A DNA stretch of 64,000 nt from Salinimicrobium sp963709775 (GCA_963709775.1 CAVPXS010000022.1:5011-69010); one strand, 5' to 3'. Counted from the stretch's first letter, positions 10,196 through 19,288 are shown. Program-made: numbers and translations. Notes: a model not told the origin generated them from the letters alone.

Positions 10196-11122
10196 TTACC
10201 ACTGCTTTTTGACCTTTTCATAAACCGTTTCAATTCCTTCTCTTAAAGATATGCTTGCATGCCATCCAAAACTATGAACTAAAGAAACATCCAGTAATTT
10301 TCTGGGAGTCCCGTCTGGTTTGGAGCGGTCATAAGTGATCTTGCCTTTATAACCGGTTATTTCCGCTATTAAAGCAGCCAGATCATTAATTGCAATGTCT
10401 TCTCCCGTGCCAATGTTAAGGCTGATATTCCCATTATAAGTATTCATGAGGTGGACACAGGCTGTGGCGAGATCATCCACATGCAGAAATTCCCTGCGGG
10501 GTTCGCCGCTACCCCACACCACTACTTCTTCGGCACCTGTGATCTTTGCCTCATGGAACTTCCGCAGCAATGCCGGAAGCACGTGAGAGGTCTCAGGATC
10601 AAAATTGTCATTGGGCCCATACAGATTTGTAGGCATTACCGATATGAAGTTGCAGCCGTACTGCCGGTTGTAATTTTCACACATCTTCACCCCCGCGATC
10701 TTGGCAATTGCATAAGGTTCATTGGTAGGTTCCAGCTCTCCCGTGAGCAGGTATTCTTCCTTGATGGGTTGCGGCGCCATTTTTGGATATATACAGGAGG
10801 AAGCTAAAAACAGCAGCTTTTTCACCCCGTGAACATAGCTTTGGTGGATCAGGTTGTTCTGGATCATGAGGTTCTCATACAGGAACTGGGCCCTGTAGGT
10901 GTCATTTGCCGCTATACCGCCAACTTTGGCGGCTGCCATAAACACATATTCCGGCTTCTCTGCTTTAAAGAAATTTTCAACCGCCTCCTGTTTCGTAAGA
11001 TCGAGTTCTGCAGAGGTGCGAAAAATGACATTTTTATAACCTTCCTGTTCAAGCTTTCTCATTATGGCCGAACCCACCATTCCGGTATGTCCCGCTACAT
11101 ATATTTTTGATTCTTTCTCCAC
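10196..11122 (-). CDS. fcl: GDP-L-fucose synthase
   Basis: 308 residues of the extended SDR family. The N-terminal NADP-binding motif is GHTGMVGSAI, followed by SAELDLT and AAAKVGGIAAN, a hallmark of GDP-fucose synthases. The catalytic SSCIYP serine and the YAIAKIAG Tyr-x-x-x-Lys follow, then MPTNLYGPNDNFDPETSHVLPALLRKFHEAK. It performs the 3,5-epimerisation and reduction of GDP-4-keto-6-deoxymannose to GDP-L-fucose. It lies downstream of gmd on the same strand, with a 170-bp filler-containing gap, so the two together make GDP-fucose for the polysaccharide. Confidence 0.95.
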   Translation of the reverse strand: MEKESKIYVAGHTGMVGSAIMRKLEQEGYKNVIFRTSAELDLTKQEAVENFFKAEKPEYVFMAAAKVGGIAANDTYRAQFLYENLMIQNNLIHQSYVHGVKKLLFLASSCIYPKMAPQPIKEEYLLTGELEPTNEPYAIAKIAGVKMCENYNRQYGCNFISVMPTNLYGPNDNFDPETSHVLPALLRKFHEAKITGAEEVVVWGSGEPRREFLHVDDLATACVHLMNTYNGNISLNIGTGEDIAINDLAALIAEITGYKGKITYDRSKPDGTPRKLLDVSLVHSFGWHASISLREGIETVYEKVKKQW

Positions 11123-11291
11123 TGTTTATTCTGCTGCTTTATTTTCTTATTAATTCAGGCTTTTAATTTAAAAAGCTAATAGCTATTTGCCATTAGCCGT
11201 TGGCCTTAAGGAATTCCAAATCATTTTCTGCTCACTGAACACTGAGAACTACAAACTTAAAAGTCTTGATTCTTGCTTCTTGACTCCTTCT

Positions 11292-12425
11292 TTATTCTCC
11301 GTTGTAATTTAATGTTTTATGTCCGCCATCTTTCAAATATTTTTCTCTTCGGAAGAGTTTTACATCGGCTTGTACCATCTCCTTTACCAGGTCCTGCAGG
11401 CTGTGTTTCGGTTCCCAGCCAAGCTTCTCCTTACATTTTGAGGCATCACCAATAAGCAGGTCCACCTCTGTAGGTCGATGATATTTTGGATCTACCTGAA
11501 GTACCGTTGTTCCCGGTTTTACCCGGTAATCGGGATCTTCGCATGTCACCACTTTTGCTACCTCCTGCTCTCCTTTTCCCTGAAACTCCACAGTTATCTT
11601 TAAACATGCAAAAGCCATTTTAACAAGCTCTCTTACCGTGGTGGTCTTCCCGGTGGCGATGACGTAATCCTCCGGCTCTTCCTGCTGAAGCATGAGCCAC
11701 ATGGCTTCTATATAGTCTTTCGCATGCCCCCAATCCCGTTGTGCATCAAGATTACCAAGAAAGAAAGTTTCTTGCATTCCAACGGCAATACGTGCAACCG
11801 CGCGGGTGATCTTCCGGGTGACAAAAGTTTCCCCTCTTAAAGGAGATTCGTGATTGAACAGAATTCCATTACAGGCAAACATTCCGTAAGCCTCCCTGTA
11901 ATTAACTGTGATCCAGTATGCATAAAGTTTTGCCACACCGTAAGGACTCCGCGGATAGAATGGAGTCTTCTCCGTCTGCGGTACTTGCTGGACTAGTCCA
12001 TATAATTCTGAAGTCGATGCCTGATAGATTTTGGTCTTCTTAGTAAGACCCAGCAATCTTACTGCCTCCAAAATTCTCAAGGTGCCAAGACCGTCAACAT
12101 TGGCTGTATACTCCGGGGTATCAAAACTCACTTTCACATGAGACATGGCTCCCAAATTATAGATCTCATCGGGCTGCACTTCCTGAATAATACGCGTAAG
12201 GTTCATGGAATCGCTCAGATCCCCATAATGCAGCTTAAACCTGATATCTTCTTCATGCGGATCCTGATACAGATGATCCACCCTTTCGGTGTTAAATAAA
12301 CTGGACCTCCTCTTGATCCCATGTACTACATAACCCTTCTCCAGGAGAAATTCGGCCAGATAAGCTCCATCCTGTCCGGTGATGCCGGTGATGAGGGCGA
12401 TTTTTGGGGAAGTTTTTGTTTCGAT
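11292..12425 (-). CDS. gmd: GDP-mannose 4,6-dehydratase (start codon unclear)
   Basis: The reading frame is open from about 12470 to 11292 and codes a full Gmd. It has NADP-binding ALITGITGQDGAYLAEFLLEKGY, VHGIKRRSSLFNTERVDHLYQDPH, GAMSHVKVSFDTPEYTANVDG, catalytic YGVAKLYAYW, and NHESPLRGETFVTRKITRA. The conserved N-terminus lies upstream of the first canonical start (GTG at 12281), so that start is too short. No ATG, GTG or TTG exists in frame between the promoter box at 12461 and the NAD motif. I place the start at the codon reading ATC at 12425, which may be a mutated or miscalled ATG. The enzyme makes GDP-4-keto-6-deoxymannose for fcl. Confidence 0.9.
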   Translation of the reverse strand: METKTSPKIALITGITGQDGAYLAEFLLEKGYVVHGIKRRSSLFNTERVDHLYQDPHEEDIRFKLHYGDLSDSMNLTRIIQEVQPDEIYNLGAMSHVKVSFDTPEYTANVDGLGTLRILEAVRLLGLTKKTKIYQASTSELYGLVQQVPQTEKTPFYPRSPYGVAKLYAYWITVNYREAYGMFACNGILFNHESPLRGETFVTRKITRAVARIAVGMQETFFLGNLDAQRDWGHAKDYIEAMWLMLQQEEPEDYVIATGKTTTVRELVKMAFACLKITVEFQGKGEQEVAKVVTCEDPDYRVKPGTTVLQVDPKYHRPTEVDLLIGDASKCKEKLGWEPKHSLQDLVKEMVQADVKLFRREKYLKDGGHKTLNYNGE

Positions 12426-12453
12426 ACTGTTACAGATATTGATTAGCTGAAAA

Positions 12454-12461
12454 CAAATATA
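12454..12461 (-). promoter_or_regulatory. Bacteroidota -7 box upstream of gmd
   Basis: On the minus strand the sequence is TATATTTG, a match to TAnnTTTG. It lies about 30 bp before the presumed gmd start, which implies a very short leader. No clear -33 TTG was verified. Confidence 0.5.
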
Positions 12462-12481
12462 AGTTTAAAATAATGTTGTCT

Positions 12482-13262
12482 GGAAAGTTTCAGGTTTAAA
12501 GTTCGAGGTTCAAGGTCAGATAAATGATACCTTTAAAACTGCTCACTTGAGACTGCGAACTCTTTACTCCAAAAACATGCCGCTCTGCTGGAGCTCCTGG
12601 TTAAAACGAATGATAAGTCTATAAACATTTCGCTCCTCCGGAGCTGCTTTGGGAGTTCTTTTCAGAGAGAATCTATGGATTTTATATGAGATTCCTCCTT
12701 CGTCGGAATGACATTTTTCATAAAACAGCTAATAACTCTTAACCGTTAGCCGTTGGCTGTTTTCCCCAATCCACCTTCGCTTCCCTCCCTTTAGGGCGGG
12801 GAAAAGAAGCGCCGGCTGAAATCTCACTGTCATTCAGAGCGCAGCTTTTGCGGAGCGAAGAATCTTTCGTTTCCACAAGAGATTCCTCCTTCGTCGGAAT
12901 GACATTTTTCATAAAACAGCTATTGGCTAGTTAACTTTTAGCCATTGGCTGATTTCCCCCAAAATCCACCTGCGCTTCCCTCCCTTTAGGGCTGGGGGAA
13001 AGGAAGCTTTGCCAAATCTTCCCTCTTTACGGGAAAAAGCCATTGAATCTCACTGTCATTCAGAGCGAAGCTTTTGCGGAGCGAAGAATCTTTCGTTTCC
13101 ACCAGAGATTCCTCCTTCGTCGGAATGACATATGGAGACTATCGGCTTTTAGCTGTAGGTCTTTGGCGATTTTTTACAAAATTTGTGCTTCCCAAGTTTT
13201 AACGAGGAACTAAAGGAAGCGCTGGAATTTGGTGCTTGAAATTTGGAATTTGCTCCCAGCTA
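12482..13262. repeat. Composite repeat array, locus 1
   Basis: Gene-free. It holds two full copies of the TGTCATTC...GAATGACA element (12828-12904 and 13054-13130) and a partial one ending at 12713. Two copies of the hairpin around CCCTTTAGGG flanked by GCGCTTCC-type arms lie near 12769-12812 and 12972-13008. Filler words of the GCTATTGGC/CCGTTAGCC type lie between them. The order filler, hairpin, element is repeated with a period of about 226 bp. Confidence 0.75.
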
Positions 13263-13295
13263 ATTGGTCATTGTTAATTGGTCATTGAAAAAACT

Positions 13296-13303
13296 TACTT
13301 TTG
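13296..13303 (+). promoter_or_regulatory. Bacteroidota -7 box for the ABC-F gene
   Basis: TACTTTTG matches TAnnTTTG and lies 15 bp before the GTG start at 13318. The first ORF start at 13264 is therefore upstream of the promoter and unlikely to be used. Confidence 0.5.
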
Positions 13304-13317
13304 CCAAAAATAACTGC

Positions 13318-15186
13318 GTGAATTATTTATCTGTTGAAAATGTAGCCAAGGCTTACGGGGAAAGGGAACTTTTCTCGAATATCTCCTTTGGGATCAATGA
13401 AGGTGACAAGGTTGGATTTGTAGCCAAGAACGGAACCGGGAAAACTTCCCTTCTAAACATCCTTTCCGGCGCCGATACTCCCGATGCGGGAAATGTGGTC
13501 TATCGCAAAGATATCACCACTGCCTTTCTTCCGCAGGAACCAAACCTGGATCCCAAGCTTACGGTAGAGCAAACCATCTTTGCTTCAGATAATGAGATCC
13601 TGAAAGTGATCGAGCGCTACGAAAAGGCACTGGAGAATCCGGAAGATTCTGAAGCTTACCAAAAAGCCTTTGAACAAATGGACGCGCTCCAGGCCTGGGA
13701 TTTTGAGACCACCTATAAACAGATCCTCTTCAAACTGAAGCTGGAAGACCTGCATGCCATGGTGGGAAGCCTTAGCGGCGGACAAAAGAAACGTCTTGCC
13801 CTGGCTTCCATGATCCTCAATAAGCCCGACCTCATCATTATGGATGAGCCTACTAACCACCTGGATCTGGACATGATCGAGTGGCTGGAGGAATTCTTCC
13901 GCAAAGAGAACTTTACCATTTTTATGGTTACCCACGACAGGTATTTCCTGGAGAGGGTATGTAATGAGATCGTGGAACTGGAAGACGGAAACCTTTATAC
14001 CTACAAAGGAAACTACTCCTACTACCTCGACAAAAAGGAGGATAGGATCACTACAGAACAAACCAATACTGATAAGGCAAAGCAGCTTTTCAAAAAGGAA
14101 CTGGACTGGATGCGCCGCCAGCCAAAAGCCAGGACCACAAAATCGAAATCACGTATTGAGGATTTCCACGAGATCAAAGACAGGGCCTCCAAACGTCGCA
14201 ATGATCACCAGGTCCAACTGGAGATCAATATGGAGCGGCTGGGGAATAAGATCGTGGAATTCCATAATGTGTCTAAAAGCTTCGGGGACCTTGAGTTGCT
14301 TGACAAGTTTAATTATAATTTCCAGCCGGGGGATCGCATTGGGATCATAGGAAAGAATGGTACCGGAAAATCCACTTTTCTGAACATCCTCACCGGCGGC
14401 ATTGAACCCGACTCCGGAAAGATCACCATTGGAGAAACCATCAAGTTCGGATATTACACTCAGCGGGGAATTGAAGTAAAGGAAGGTCAGAAAGTTATTG
14501 ATGTGATACGGGAATTTGGTGATTACATTCCGCTGAAGAAAGGTCGACAGATCTCTGCACAGCAATTGCTGGAGCGCTTCCTTTTCGACCGGAAGAAGCA
14601 GTATGATTACGTGGAGAAGCTAAGTGGAGGAGAAAAGAAACGCTTGTACCTGTGTACAGTTTTGATCCAGAACCCGAACTTCCTTATCCTGGATGAGCCT
14701 ACCAACGACCTGGATATCGTCACCCTGAACGTGCTGGAAAATTTCCTGCTCGATTTTCCGGGATGCCTCGTGGTGGTTTCCCACGACAGGTATTTCATGG
14801 ACAAGATCGTGGATCATTTATTTGTTTTTAAAGGAAAAGCCGAGATCGAAGATTTCCCCGGAAATTACACCGATTATAGAGAATACGAAGCCAGTACCGA
14901 AGCTGCTCCTGCTGAAAAAACTGAAACTTCTACCGATAAAAAATCATGGAAGAAGGAAAGCAACACCTCCGCCGGCCTCAACTATAACGAGCAGAAGGAG
15001 TACAACAAACTGGAAAAAGAGATCCATAACCTGGAAAAGAAAAAGGAAGAAGTTCAGAAAAAATTCCTGCAGGACTTAAGCCCGGAGGAGATCGAAAAAT
15101 CTTCTGTGGAATTGAGCAGGATCGAAGATGATATTGAGCAGAAGACCGAGAGGTGGTTTGAGTTGGGAGCGAAGATGGAGAGTTAA
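13318..15186 (+). CDS. ABC-F family ATP-binding protein
   Basis: About 622 residues from the GTG at 13318 (MNYLSVENVAKAYGERELFSNISFGI). There are two ATPase domains in one chain and no membrane segment. Domain 1 has Walker A KNGTGKTS near residue 38, signature LSGGQKKR near 151 and Walker B LIIMDEPTNHLD near 175. A charged linker follows. Domain 2 has Walker A GKNGTGKST near 344, LSGGEKKR near 435 and ILDEPTNDLD. The C-terminus is a coiled coil (LEKEIHNLEKKKEEVQKKF). This is the ABC-F layout, Uup-like with its C-terminal coiled coil. Members act on the ribosome or on DNA-linked processes rather than in transport. The upstream TTG/GTG-like start at 13264 is rejected because the family begins at this position. 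Confidence 0.92.
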   Translation: MNYLSVENVAKAYGERELFSNISFGINEGDKVGFVAKNGTGKTSLLNILSGADTPDAGNVVYRKDITTAFLPQEPNLDPKLTVEQTIFASDNEILKVIERYEKALENPEDSEAYQKAFEQMDALQAWDFETTYKQILFKLKLEDLHAMVGSLSGGQKKRLALASMILNKPDLIIMDEPTNHLDLDMIEWLEEFFRKENFTIFMVTHDRYFLERVCNEIVELEDGNLYTYKGNYSYYLDKKEDRITTEQTNTDKAKQLFKKELDWMRRQPKARTTKSKSRIEDFHEIKDRASKRRNDHQVQLEINMERLGNKIVEFHNVSKSFGDLELLDKFNYNFQPGDRIGIIGKNGTGKSTFLNILTGGIEPDSGKITIGETIKFGYYTQRGIEVKEGQKVIDVIREFGDYIPLKKGRQISAQQLLERFLFDRKKQYDYVEKLSGGEKKRLYLCTVLIQNPNFLILDEPTNDLDIVTLNVLENFLLDFPGCLVVVSHDRYFMDKIVDHLFVFKGKAEIEDFPGNYTDYREYEASTEAAPAEKTETSTDKKSWKKESNTSAGLNYNEQKEYNKLEKEIHNLEKKKEEVQKKFLQDLSPEEIEKSSVELSRIEDDIEQKTERWFELGAKMES

Positions 15187-15190
15187 GAAA

Positions 15191-15226
15191 AACCCTTTCA
15201 GCGGTTTTTTAACCCTGAAAGAGGTT
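15191..15226. repeat. REP-like imperfect hairpin, copy 1
   Basis: AACCCTTTCAGCGGTT, then T's, then AACCCTGAAAGAGGTT. An imperfect inverted repeat right after the ABC-F stop, so it may also end transcription. It is related to the perfect copy at 16008-16040. Confidence 0.65.
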
Positions 15227-15313
15227 GTCGGCTTAGAAAGCGATTGTCAACCATGACGCCCACCCGCTTTCCGGGCTCTAAGCCGCGGAAAGGGGTGGTT
15301 ACCACAGACACTC

Positions 15314-15350
15314 AACCATTTCAGCGGTTTTTAACCCTGGAAGAGGTTGT
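15314..15350. repeat. REP-like imperfect hairpin, copy 2
   Basis: AACCATTTCAGCGG, then T's, then AACCCTGGAAGAGGTT. A second diverged copy, 120 bp after copy 1 and about 80 bp before the RAYT start. Confidence 0.6.
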
Positions 15351-15429
15351 TTTGCCGGACTCCCGCTTTCCTGATTTGAAGCCGCAGAAAAGATTACAGA
15401 AGAAATTTTATCTTTATCGAAAATTTGTC

Positions 15430-16033
15430 GTGAAAATAGAGACATTAGAAGCGGGAAACTATTATCACATCTACAATCGAGGTAATAACGGTTCTAAGAT
15501 CTTTTTTGAAGATGAGAATTATCAACATTTTCTACGTCTCTATAAAAAGTATATTCCCCCTATAGCGGATACTTTTGCGTGGTGCCTAATGCAGAATCAT
15601 TTTCACTTCCTTGTTTATATTAAGCAAGATGAAGAGATATATAAAGAAGATTATCTGAAACTTCCCGGAAGGGAATCTAAAAAACCTATCGCTTCACGAC
15701 AATTCGGTCATCTTTTCAATGCCTATGTTCAGGCGATCAATAAGAAATATAAAAGAACCGGAAGCCTTTTAGAAAAGCCTTTTGAACGGAAAAAAGTCAC
15801 ATCTGAAGATTATCTAAAGAAATTAATTTTCTACATCCATAATAATCCTGTTCACATTCAATTACTGAAAATTTTTCTACATATCCCTGGACTTCCTATC
15901 AGGAGTTCTATACAGAACAAAAGTCTATAGTGGAGAAAAAGGAAGTTTTTAATTTTTTGGTGACCTGGAGAATTTCAGAATTTATCATCAAAAAGAACAT
16001 ACGATTGAACCCTTTCAGGGTTTGGAACCCTGA
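15430..16033 (+). pseudogene. REP-associated tyrosine transposase (RAYT), 3' end frameshifted
   Basis: From the GTG at 15430 the protein begins MKIETLEAGNYYHIYNRGNNGSKIFFEDENY. It then has CLMQNHFHFLVYI, the HUH metal-binding motif, and LIFYIHNNPVH, carrying the likely catalytic tyrosine. This is the Y1-transposase-like family whose members move or maintain REP hairpins. After NNPVH the frame shifts near 15856 and again near 15955. The restored tail reads TYPWTSYQEFYTEQKS and ends inside the REP hairpin at 16033. TATCTTTA about 15 bp upstream resembles a -7 box. The longer ORF start at 15244 runs through the REP copies and is not credible. Confidence 0.8.
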
Positions 16034-16040
16034 AAGGGTT
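16008..16040. repeat. REP-like perfect hairpin overlapping the RAYT 3' end
   Basis: AACCCTTTCAGGGTT, a TGG loop, then AACCCTGAAAGGGTT: a perfect 15-bp stem. It contains the last codons of the RAYT frame and ends 8 bp before the methyltransferase ATG. Confidence 0.8.
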
Positions 16041-16048
16041 GAAGAAAG

Positions 16049-16920
16049 ATGCACATTATCCTATCCTACATAAAATTCCTCCTCCGCTCCAGCAATCAGC
16101 ATGGGGTGCATTCGCCGTTTGTTTACAACCTGGTGACCAAATGCTTTTATGACAGGAAGAAATATCCTTCTTACTCAATTCTGAAGCAATACCGCAAATC
16201 TCTGCTAAAAGATAAAAGAACTATTCAGGTTAAAGATTTTGGTGCTAAAAGCAGGGTCTTTAAATCTGATGAAAGAGAAGTGTCAAAAATGGCAAAAATT
16301 GCAGGCATTTCTCCAAAACGCGCCCGACTCTTAAATCGGCTGGTACGATATTTAGAAGTGGATACCGCTCTGGAGCTTGGGACTTCCCTGGGGATGGGAA
16401 CAGCTGCCATGGCAGCGGGAAATGATATAAGGATCACTACTCTTGAAGGTTGCCCTGAGACAGCGGCGGTAGCAAGGGAGAAATTTAAAACTTTTGAATT
16501 TAAAGAATATTGAGCTGAAGATTGGAGAATTTGAGAAATTTTTGGAGGACAGAGGACAGAGGACAGTGGGAAGAAATTCCAAATCCCAAATTCCAAATTC
16601 CATAAAAAAACAACCGACAACCGACAACTCACAACCCACAACTCCAATCTCAATACTCAATTCTCAAGTACTCACTACTCTTCATCGACGGCAATCACCA
16701 GAAAGAAGCCACTTTAGCATATTTTGAAAAGCTTCTCGCTACTGTTCACAATGACAGCGTCATGATCTTTGACGACATCCACTGGTCCAAAGGAATGGAA
16801 GAAGCCTGGGAGGAGATCAAAGCACATCCACAGGTAAGAGTAAGTATAGACACTTTCCAGTGGGGAATGGTCTTTTTCAGGAGAGAACAGGAGAAGGAGC
16901 ATTTTGTGATAAGAGTGTGA
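16049..16920 (+). pseudogene. SAM-dependent O-methyltransferase-like gene, interrupted by filler
   Basis: The first 155 residues (MHIILSYIKFLLRSSNQHGVHSPFVYNLV...) lead to the SAM motif TALELGTSLGMGTAAMAAG and ITTLEGCPETAAVAREKF. The frame is lost near 16503. NIELKIGEFEKFL follows in a second frame, and after about 140 bp of repeat filler the gene resumes in a third frame with FIDGNHQKEATLAYFEKLL, MIFDDIHWSKGMEEAWEEIKAHPQVRVSIDTFQWGMVFF to TGA at 16920. The family is class I methyltransferases of Bacteroidota. The gene as given cannot make a normal enzyme. The substrate is unknown. Confidence 0.75.
16543..16680 (+). repeat. Low-complexity filler inside the methyltransferase gene
   Basis: The stretch consists of GAGGACA words repeated three times, AATTCCAAATCCC words repeated three times, ACAACCGACAACC words and TCAATACTCAATTC words. 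It falls between the strands coding FEKFL and FIDG, where relatives would be expected to have a short loop. The same words fill intergenic regions elsewhere in the window. Confidence 0.75.
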
Positions 16921-18087
16921 GTTAGTAGGCAGTGCGCAGGTGTTTAGTTGGCAGTTTTTTTTTTAAAAAGGCTAGTTGAGTTATTGAGCTGCAAAGGAAT
17001 CGCCAGTTGAAACCACCCTGTCATTCAGAGCGAAGCTTTTGCGAAGCGAAGAATCTTTCGTTTCCAAATGAGATTCCTCCTGACGTCGGAATGACATTTT
17101 ACTAAAACAGCTATTAGCATGTTTTGGCTTTTCCCTAAACACTGCGTTCCTTTCTTTAAGAGACAGGGTAAAAGCGCATTCCCACCCTTTAGGAGAGGGA
17201 AGAAATGCGGAGGAAGAGTCTATCGACTTTCCCTAGAGATTCCTCCTTCGCTCGGAATGAGCATTTTGTTATAAGAGGGTCAGCTATTAGCATTCCCAGG
17301 TGTCTAGTTGGCATTGCTTTTTCTAAAAATGCTATTGGTTCAAAAGCGGCAAAGGAAGCGCCAGTTGAAACCATACTGTCATTCAGAGCGAAGCTTTTGC
17401 GAAGCGAAGAATCTTTCGTTTCCAAATGAGATTCCTCCTGACGTCGGAATGACATTTTACTTAAAACAGCTATTAGCTATTAGCTATTGGCTTTTGGCTA
17501 CTTTCCCTAAAACATCTGCGCTTCCCACCCTTTAGGGAGGGGAAAAGGAAGCGCTACTGCTTTTCACTCGTCAGAAAGGGGAAAAAGAAGCACCAGCTAA
17601 AACACACTGTCATTCAGAGCGAAGCTTTTGCGGAGCGAAGAATCTTTCGTTTCCAAATGAGATTCCTCCTTCGTCGGAATGACATTTTACATAAAACAGC
17701 TATTAACCATTAAGCTTGTGGCTATTTTCACAAACCATCTGCGCTTCCCACCCTTTAGGGAGGGGAAAAGGAAGCGCTGTCAGCTCAAACCCACCCCGTC
17801 CTGCGGCCACCCCTCCGAAGAGGGATTCTAAAATGAGATTTAATAGTACATAAAAAACTCCAACTAATCATAAATAGCAAAGTTTTCTGAGTTCACATGA
17901 GATTTCACCTATCATCAAAGGACAAATGTCATTCAGAGCGAAGCTTTTGCGGAGCGAAGAATCTCTCGATTTTCCAAAGCGATGCTATTCCTCCTGACGT
18001 CGGAATACAATTTTTCAATTCCCCGCCAAGAGAACTTGTAACATATTCCTCTATCTTGCGTCTAACAATCTGAATTCACATTAGTCT
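16921..18087. repeat. Composite repeat array, locus 2
   Basis: About 1.17 kb with no supportable gene. Full TGTCATTC...GAATGACA elements lie at 17019-17096, 17377-17454 and 17608-17684, with a diverged one at 17927-18009 and a partial one near 17235-17265. GCGCTTCC/CCCTTTAGGG hairpins lie near 17517-17553 and 17740-17777. AGCTATTAGC-type filler is between them. Small ORFs here are products of the repeat and not genes. Confidence 0.8.
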
Positions 18088-18795
18088 ATGAGCAGCGTCA
18101 TAAAGATCAGGCAGATTACCCGGGATTTTAACCTGGGGCAGGAAGTAGTAAAAGTTTTAAAAGGGATTGACCTTGAGATCGAAAAAGGGGAATATGTTGC
18201 CTTTATGGGACCTTCGGGTTCAGGAAAGTCTACTTTAATGAACCTTTTAGGATGTTTGGATACTCCCACCTCCGGTCAATACATACTTAACGGGAAGGAT
18301 GTAAGTAAAATGACAGATGATGAGCTGGCAGAGATTCGTAACAAGGAGATTGGTTTTGTCTTTCAAACTTTCAACCTCCTCCCCCGCACCACCGCTCTTG
18401 AAAACGTAGCTCTTCCCATGATCTACGCCGGTGCTTCAAAAAGTCAGCGGAAAGAACGTGCCGAGAAAGTACTAGCCGATGTTGGCCTGGCCGACAGGAT
18501 GGACCATAAACCGAATCAACTTTCGGGAGGGCAGCGACAAAGGGTTGCTGTAGGTAGAGCTTTGGTTAATAACCCTTCGATCATTCTTGCCGATGAACCT
18601 ACAGGAAACCTGGATTCAAAAACTTCCCTGGAGATCATGAACCTCTTTGATGAGATCCACAGGTCCGGAAATACAGTGATCCTGGTAACTCACGAAGAAG
18701 ACATCGCCCGACATGCACATCGTATCATAAGATTACGCGACGGAATGATCGAAAGCGACGAAAAGAAGGAAGTGAATTTGGAAGTACGAAATTAG
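18088..18795 (+). CDS. ABC transporter ATP-binding protein, LolD/MacB type
   Basis: 235 residues. Walker A GPSGSGKST near residue 39, then LGCLDTPTSGQY, Q-loop FVFQTFNLLPRTTALENVALPMIY, signature LSGGQRQRVAVGRAL, Walker B IILADEPTGNLDS, and the switch LVTHEEDIARHAHRIIRLRDG. This is the pattern of ATPases that power lipoprotein release or MacB-type export. No permease gene is adjacent; the next genes are tiny membrane proteins, so its partner must be elsewhere. The ATG start matches the family (MSSVIKIRQITRDFNLG). Confidence 0.92.
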   Translation: MSSVIKIRQITRDFNLGQEVVKVLKGIDLEIEKGEYVAFMGPSGSGKSTLMNLLGCLDTPTSGQYILNGKDVSKMTDDELAEIRNKEIGFVFQTFNLLPRTTALENVALPMIYAGASKSQRKERAEKVLADVGLADRMDHKPNQLSGGQRQRVAVGRALVNNPSIILADEPTGNLDSKTSLEIMNLFDEIHRSGNTVILVTHEEDIARHAHRIIRLRDGMIESDEKKEVNLEVRN

Positions 18796-19135
18796 CGGTA
18801 CGAAATACGAAGTGAAATTAATAACAGCTCAGTATGAAATTTATATTTTTATTGTAAAACGGGCAACAGGCAACTATCTTGTCCAGTAGGCAGTACGCAG
18901 CGGTTAGTTGGCAGTTTTTGATGTATATTGTAGCTTATATAGTTTAAACTGTAATTAAGGCAGGATAAAAGGCAAAAGTTAACTGCAAAGCACCTCCCAA
19001 AAAAAGCCTTTTTTGAAACTCTTTTTAATAGCAGTGATCCGTAGTTATTAGATCAAAGTCAATTTGTAAAACCCGAACCTCGCAACAGGCAACACTTCCT
19101 TCTAAATTCTAACTTCTAAAATCTACCTTCCAATA
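18796..19135. other. Spacer with filler words, no gene seen
   Basis: 340 bp. GCAGTACGCAGCGG, GGCAACAGGCAAC and TTCTAAATTCTAAC-type filler is visible. No open frame with convincing coding character is present. Confidence 0.45.
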
Positions 19136-19288
19136 ATGTCTTTTTTCGACAGCGACACTCTAAAATATATCATCCTTATCGTGGTTTTCCTTGCCTTTTT
19201 TCTCTGGACGCGGAATCAGTCAAAAAAGAACCGGCAAAATGGAAGCTTTAGAAAGCGGTATCACGAAAGAAAAAGGAAGAAAGAGTAA
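19136..19288 (+). CDS. Small single-pass membrane protein, 50 residues
   Basis: ATG at 19136 to TAA at 19286 codes MSFFDSDTLKYIILIVVF, then LAFFLWTRNQSKKNRQNG and a strongly basic tail. One clear membrane helix (residues about 10-26) is followed by Lys/Arg, so the tail should be cytoplasmic. Length, hydrophobic pattern and isolation by 90-340 bp favour a real small gene. It resembles the next gene in layout. Function unknown. Confidence 0.5.
   Translation: MSFFDSDTLKYIILIVVFLAFFLWTRNQSKKNRQNGSFRKRYHERKRKKE

Noticed and set aside
13264..13317. Longer start of the ABC-F gene
   Set aside because: It lies upstream of the TACTTTTG promoter box and runs through TTAATTGGTCA filler.
15244..15429. 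N-terminal extension of the RAYT frame
   Set aside because: The extension codes through two REP hairpins; the family N-terminus begins at the GTG at 15430.
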